16,920 nucleotides of DNA from Roseburia sp. (GTDB lineage Bacteria > Bacillota > Clostridia > Lachnospirales > Lachnospiraceae), in assembly GCA_017626625.1 (NCBI GenBank), contig JAGAIK010000342.1, forward strand, positions 1 through 16,920, written 5' to 3'. Below, piece by piece: positions 13,347 to 16,920 of the stretch (position 1 is its first letter; the number at the start of each line of letters is the position of its first letter). Made by a program: the position numbers and the translations under genes. The notes under the pieces are model-generated. The model made no database searches and was not told where the DNA came from. It worked only from the letters and a program-made list of their open reading frames with translations.

Positions 13347-13381
13347 AAGCATATGCGCATGTAGCGTGTATGCTTATTTTT
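13347..13381 (+). terminator. terminator-like hairpin within the Rpn leader
   Basis: AAGCATATGCGC (13347-13358), the loop ATGTA and GCGTGTATGCTT (13364-13375) form a 12-bp stem with two G-T pairs, followed by ATTTTT. It lies between the promoter at 13241 and the coding region, so it may act as an attenuator or define the end of a small RNA of roughly 105 bases. Confidence 0.6.
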
Positions 13382-13393
13382 CAAATTTTGTGG

Positions 13394-13442
13394 GGATATT
13401 TCCTGTAAATAACGGGGAATATCCAATAGAACTTTCCCTGTT
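13394..13442 (+). promoter_or_regulatory. two mutually exclusive leader hairpins
   Basis: GGATATTTCC (13394-13403) can pair with GGGAATATCC (13415-13424). The same strand AACGGGGAA (13411-13419) can instead pair with TTCCCTGTT (13434-13442). The two folds cannot form together. They end about 25 bases before the ribosome binding site. Confidence 0.45.
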
Positions 13443-13478
13443 ATAAGAAATAAAGTATGGAAAGCGAGGAAAGTACAG

Positions 13479-14432
13479 ATGAAAAGACAAAAGAACGCAT
13501 TACTTAATCAGATTGGGATTGCGGGAAAAAATATACAATATGATGAGCAAGTAAAACGGGTGTTAAGCGATAAAATTATTTTAGCATGGATTTTAAAGTA
13601 TTCTATACATGAGTTCAAAAATTCCTTTATAGAGGAAATCGAAAGGGCAATCGAGGGAACACCGGAAATATCCGTTGTGCCGGTTTATCCGGGAAAAACG
13701 CCGGAAATGATTACAGGCATGGCAACCGAGGATAAAATTCCCAATGAGGGAGAGGTACGATATGACATTAGATTTGCCGTGTTTACGCCTGCGAAGGAGC
13801 GGGTGAAACTGATTGTTAATATTGAGGCGCAAAAAAAGTATTATCCGGGGTATGATTTGGTGACGAGAGCTATATTCTATTGTGCCAGAATGCTATCTTC
13901 GCAAGTGGACACGGAATTTTCACTTCCGGATTATGACGGAATTAAAAAGGTGTATTCTATTTGGATTTGCATGAACGTTCCTGATTATGCGAAAAATACA
14001 ATTACTGGATATCGGATACAGCCAGAGTACATTTGTGGAGAATTTAAAGGAAAAGCCAGATACGATTTGTTATCTGCGGTTATGATTTGTCTGGGAAACG
14101 CCCGGGAGACAAGTGGGGATAATCCATTGACTGACATGTTATCAGTACTTTTGTCTGATAAGATGGGGATAGATGAAAAAGAAACTTGCCTGCATGATAA
14201 TTTTGGAATAGAAACTTCGGTGGAGATGAAGGAGGGATTGACGACTATGTGTAATTTAAGTTATGGAATAGCGGAAGAAGCAGAACAAAAAGGACGTGAA
14301 GAAGGACGTGAAAAGCTGATTCTGCAATGCCTGCAGTCAGGAAAAACATGTGAACAGATAGCTGCTTTTATCGGCATTTCTTTGGACGAGGTAAGAGATG
14401 TGGAGAAGAAATTTCTTCAAACGACAAAATAG
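13479..14432 (+). CDS. Rpn-type PD-(D/E)XK nuclease / recombination-promoting transposase-like protein
   Basis: The 317-residue protein resembles the Rpn/YhgA-like PD-(D/E)XK family common in Lachnospiraceae. Visible catalytic signature: RYDIRF with Asp96, then IEAQK with Glu116 and Gln118, followed by YDLVTRAIFYCARML. The C-terminus has a charged GREEGREKLI segment and a short helical SGKTCEQIAAFIGISLDEV motif typical of these proteins. Family members promote recombination and cleave DNA in vitro. The cellular role is unsettled. GAGGA (13466-13470) is 8 bases upstream of the start. The gene looks more AT-rich than its neighbours, and it lies downstream of a tRNA, both compatible with horizontal gain. 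There are no terminal inverted repeats or target duplications to mark a transposon. Confidence 0.8.
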   Translation: MKRQKNALLNQIGIAGKNIQYDEQVKRVLSDKIILAWILKYSIHEFKNSFIEEIERAIEGTPEISVVPVYPGKTPEMITGMATEDKIPNEGEVRYDIRFAVFTPAKERVKLIVNIEAQKKYYPGYDLVTRAIFYCARMLSSQVDTEFSLPDYDGIKKVYSIWICMNVPDYAKNTITGYRIQPEYICGEFKGKARYDLLSAVMICLGNARETSGDNPLTDMLSVLLSDKMGIDEKETCLHDNFGIETSVEMKEGLTTMCNLSYGIAEEAEQKGREEGREKLILQCLQSGKTCEQIAAFIGISLDEVRDVEKKFLQTTK

Positions 14433-14499
14433 AGTGTGAAAAAGAAAGTCGACAATAGCGCAGAATTGAGAAACGAAAAAAGAATATGTCCTATAAAGC

Positions 14500-14538
14500 C
14501 AGCCGCTGCAGGAATCATCATCTCTGCAGCGGCTGTTT
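14500..14538 (+). terminator. intrinsic terminator after the Rpn-type gene
   Basis: CAGCCGCTGCAG (14500-14511) pairs perfectly with CTGCAGCGGCTG (14524-14535), followed by TTT. The 12-bp stem has a 12-base loop. The interval to 14685 holds only this and a TATAAT at 14641-14646, a possible -10 for the permease gene with no good -35. Confidence 0.75.
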
Positions 14539-14685
14539 CCATTTGCCTGCACCAGTTATTCGGGGCAGATTTTCGAAGATTTGCGGTTTTAGCAGCAAAA
14601 AATATTCTCCCATTTAAGGATTTTTTAATAACTTCCCCTTTATAATACCCACATAACCGAAAAACAAGTAGAAAGGAAAAAGTCT

Positions 14686-16920
14686 ATGTGGTATGAAATA
14701 CTCAAAAAAGACCTGATGAAACGAAAGGGCATTAACATTATCTTACTTGTATTCCTCACGCTGTCCACCATATTTTTGGCCAGCAGCGTCAGCAACATTA
14801 TTCTGGTGACAAACGGCGTGGAGAATTACATGGAATGCGCCAACGTCAGCGACGAGATGGTGGTTCTGGGAACAGAGGACGAAAAAGAAGAATTTGAACA
14901 GTGGTTAAAGAGCCGCAGCGAGGTGACGGAGTATGCTTATGAACAGTTGTGTGAAATCAAGCCCGACAATGTCATTGCGGTGAAAGGGGGAAAAGAGGAA
15001 AGCATCAAAGCGGAGGGCGTCAATCTCTACCTGGGATATACAGGCGGCAAATACGCAAAGCCTTTGGATAGTGAGGGAGAGGAACTGACGCTTTCGGAGG
15101 GAGAAGTGGCGTTATCTCCGGGGTTTCTTGAGAAGAACGGACTGAAAATTGGAGATGAACTCCGGGTAAAAACCGACAGCGGAACTTTTACTTATAAAAT
15201 AGCAAAACAGACCAAGGACATCATGTATGGAAATGAAATGTCAGGAATGAACCGTTTCGTTTTCTGCAGGGAGGATTACCGGAAAATGGTGAATGACAAA
15301 AGTGTCACCATTGGGATATTTGGCTATAACTCCACAGACCGGGAGGCTACCGTGGACGCCATGAACCGTTATGGTTTTCAGACGCTTATGACCTCCTTTG
15401 ACCGGGAAGTATATTCCATGCTGTATGTATTTGATATGATTGTGGCGGCGCTTTTGATTGTCATTGGTATCTGCCTGATACTGATTTCCCTTATGATACT
15501 GAAATTTTCGCTGACCTTTACCATGGAAGAAAATTACCGGGAAATCGGCGTTATGAAAGCCATTGGAATGCGGAATTTTTCTATTCGGAAAATTTATTTT
15601 ATCAAATATCTTGCGCTGGTGACGGTGGGAGCGCTGGCAGGATTTTTCATCAGTATTCCGGTGGGAAATGTCATGGTAGAGAGCGTCAGCAAAAATATGG
15701 TGCTGGGGGACAGTGTCAATACCCTGGCAGTGAACCTGCTTTGCAGCCTTGCGGTGGTAGCCTTTGTGGCGGCAATGTGTATTCTTTTTACCGGAAAGCT
15801 GAAAAAAATATCTGCCATTGAAGCCATACGGAACGGCGGAACCGGAGAGCGGTATCACCGGAGACGGGGGCTGAAGCTTTATAAGAAAAAATACATGGGG
15901 ACAGTTACCTTTCTTGGGTTAAATGACATTCTCTGCAATAAGAAACGTTACCTGGTAATGTTCGTTACGTTCTGTATCAGCTTTGTGCTGATTAGCGTAC
16001 CTTTAAATACACTGACCACCATGGAGAGCCGGGAGATGACAGAAAAGTTCAATCTGGACCCGGAGGCCGCCGTTTATATGGAAAACCTGGAGGCAAAGGG
16101 AGAAGAACCCTATCACAACACAGAGGATATAGAAAAAGCCCTGCGGCGTGTGGAAGGGGAACTTTCTGAGAAAGGCTATGAGGCAGAACTTAGCGTAGGG
16201 GGATTGTTTTTTATAGAATACGGACTGGATGATGACAGGGTAGTTAAGCTTTTGTCTCATTATCCCATCGGAGACAAAGAGAACGGCGGTTATCGTGAAT
16301 ACGAGGAGGGGACTGCACCCAGGTTAGAAAATGAGGTGGCATTTTCCAAAAAAGTGATGAAAGAAAAGGGTCTGCAGATTGGCGATACGGTGACAGCAAA
16401 AATCGGCGGGGAAGAAAAGAAGTTTATTATTACAGGCTACTACAGTGACTATATGCAGTTAGGAGAGAGCGCCAGGCTAAATTCTGCCATTGATATGAGC
16501 GGCGAAATCCTGCCCAGCTATTGGAAGGTCACTGTGAATATGGAAACGGATTTGTCCCAGGAGGAAATGGTGGAGAAGATGAAAAAAGAATTTCCGGATT
16601 ACGACTGGGTGACGGCGCAGGCGGTGGTGGACGCCAACGTGGGTTCTGTAAAAAGTACCATGCAAATGATGCAGGTGCCGCTGACTATTATGCTGTGTAT
16701 TTTGATTATGCTCATTACGCTTTTGATGATGAAATTATTTATTGGGAGGGAAATGGGACAGTTTGCCATGCTTAAAAGCATCGGCTACCGCAACCGTTAC
16801 ATTCGGATGTGGCTGGTGATGCGCATGGTATGGGTGGTGGTGCTTTCCATGATTTTTGCAGTACCGTTGTCCATGCTGAGCAACCGCTTTATCCTGAAAA
16901 ATATTTTTGCCATTATGGGA
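14686..16920 (+). CDS. FtsX-like ABC transporter permease, 3' end outside window
   Basis: The frame is open for 745 codons from ATG 14686 to the window edge with no stop. The N-terminus MWYEILKKDLMKRKGINI is followed by a membrane helix (about residues 16-38), then a large extracytoplasmic domain, helices near 246-276 and the FtsX/MacB-type signature EENYREIGVMKAIGM (about 280-294). A second half repeats the layout, with an extracytoplasmic domain and QFAMLKSIGYRNRY after helices near 662-685. This internal duplication is typical of large FtsX-family permeases that export peptides or lipids, or sense antimicrobial peptides, with a separate ATPase. The partner ATPase and any two-component system are not visible here. 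AAAGGAA lies about 7 bases upstream of the start. Confidence 0.88.
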   Translation, partial: MWYEILKKDLMKRKGINIILLVFLTLSTIFLASSVSNIILVTNGVENYMECANVSDEMVVLGTEDEKEEFEQWLKSRSEVTEYAYEQLCEIKPDNVIAVKGGKEESIKAEGVNLYLGYTGGKYAKPLDSEGEELTLSEGEVALSPGFLEKNGLKIGDELRVKTDSGTFTYKIAKQTKDIMYGNEMSGMNRFVFCREDYRKMVNDKSVTIGIFGYNSTDREATVDAMNRYGFQTLMTSFDREVYSMLYVFDMIVAALLIVIGICLILISLMILKFSLTFTMEENYREIGVMKAIGMRNFSIRKIYFIKYLALVTVGALAGFFISIPVGNVMVESVSKNMVLGDSVNTLAVNLLCSLAVVAFVAAMCILFTGKLKKISAIEAIRNGGTGERYHRRRGLKLYKKKYMGTVTFLGLNDILCNKKRYLVMFVTFCISFVLISVPLNTLTTMESREMTEKFNLDPEAAVYMENLEAKGEEPYHNTEDIEKALRRVEGELSEKGYEAELSVGGLFFIEYGLDDDRVVKLLSHYPIGDKENGGYREYEEGTAPRLENEVAFSKKVMKEKGLQIGDTVTAKIGGEEKKFIITGYYSDYMQLGESARLNSAIDMSGEILPSYWKVTVNMETDLSQEEMVEKMKKEFPDYDWVTAQAVVDANVGSVKSTMQMMQVPLTIMLCILIMLITLLMMKLFIGREMGQFAMLKSIGYRNRYIRMWLVMRMVWVVVLSMIFAVPLSMLSNRFILKNIFAIMG

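Noticed and set aside
14436..14645. 69-codon frame from GTG 14436 after the Rpn-type gene.
   Set aside because: It has no ribosome binding site and runs straight through the 12-bp terminator hairpin at 14500-14535.
15241..15858. 205-codon minus-strand frame rich in His and Lys opposite the permease.
   Set aside because: The plus strand is an uninterrupted FtsX-type permease frame. The His-rich composition is an artefact of reading it backwards.

Overview
The window looks like a chromosome segment from a gut-type Lachnospiraceae or related Clostridia. This rests on moderate GC content, strong AGGAG-type ribosome binding sites, sigma-A promoters of the TTGACA/TATAAT type, tRNA genes without encoded CCA, and the gene families present (a RelQ-type alarmone synthetase, a DUF3793 protein beside a flavodoxin, a PD-(D/E)XK Rpn-type transposase, AraC with an N-terminal cupin, CsoR/CopA). 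All family names come from reading the protein sequences. No database search was possible.

Layout. 1-2746 (+): the 3' end of a UDP-sugar pyrophosphorylase gene, a small alarmone synthetase, and a MATE efflux pump preceded by a structured leader that may be a guanidine-IV (mepA) type riboswitch. 2743-4098 (+): two near-identical palindromic operators flanking an intrinsic terminator, then a DUF3793 gene and a short flavodoxin, probably a metal- or iron-responsive unit. 4226-5143 (+): an EcsC-family protein carrying a 21/42-bp tandem repeat. 5184-5285 (-): an unannotated-looking 33-residue gene with a perfect Shine-Dalgarno, divergent from an AraC regulator (5469-6332, +). 6318-9568 (+): a copper-resistance operon (CsoR-type operator, csoR, tandem hairpin repeats, copA with a C-terminal CopZ-like domain). 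9590-12808 (-): a chemotaxis receptor, a 51-residue small gene, tRNA-Ser(CGA) and a methyltransferase. 12986-14538 (+): tRNA-Pro(GGG), a long structured leader and an Rpn-type nuclease/transposase. 14686-16920 (+): an FtsX-type ABC permease running off the window.

The most unusual element is copA. The gene is open in a single frame, but a 27-bp tandem duplication just after the DKTGT phosphorylation loop carries two in-frame TGA codons, both within the surplus repeat unit. The same changes create a GAGG ribosome-binding motif before a GTG codon, so the ATPase may be made as two polypeptides, or be switched off with possible reversion by repeat contraction. A second internal start, with a good Shine-Dalgarno, could release the C-terminal CopZ-like chaperone domain alone.

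Other points of interest: the chemotaxis receptor gene is bracketed by 38-bp direct repeats made of the 3' end of the 51-residue gene; two tRNA promoters share almost the same sequence; and three unrelated loci here (ecsC, csoR 3' end, copA) carry short tandem duplications.
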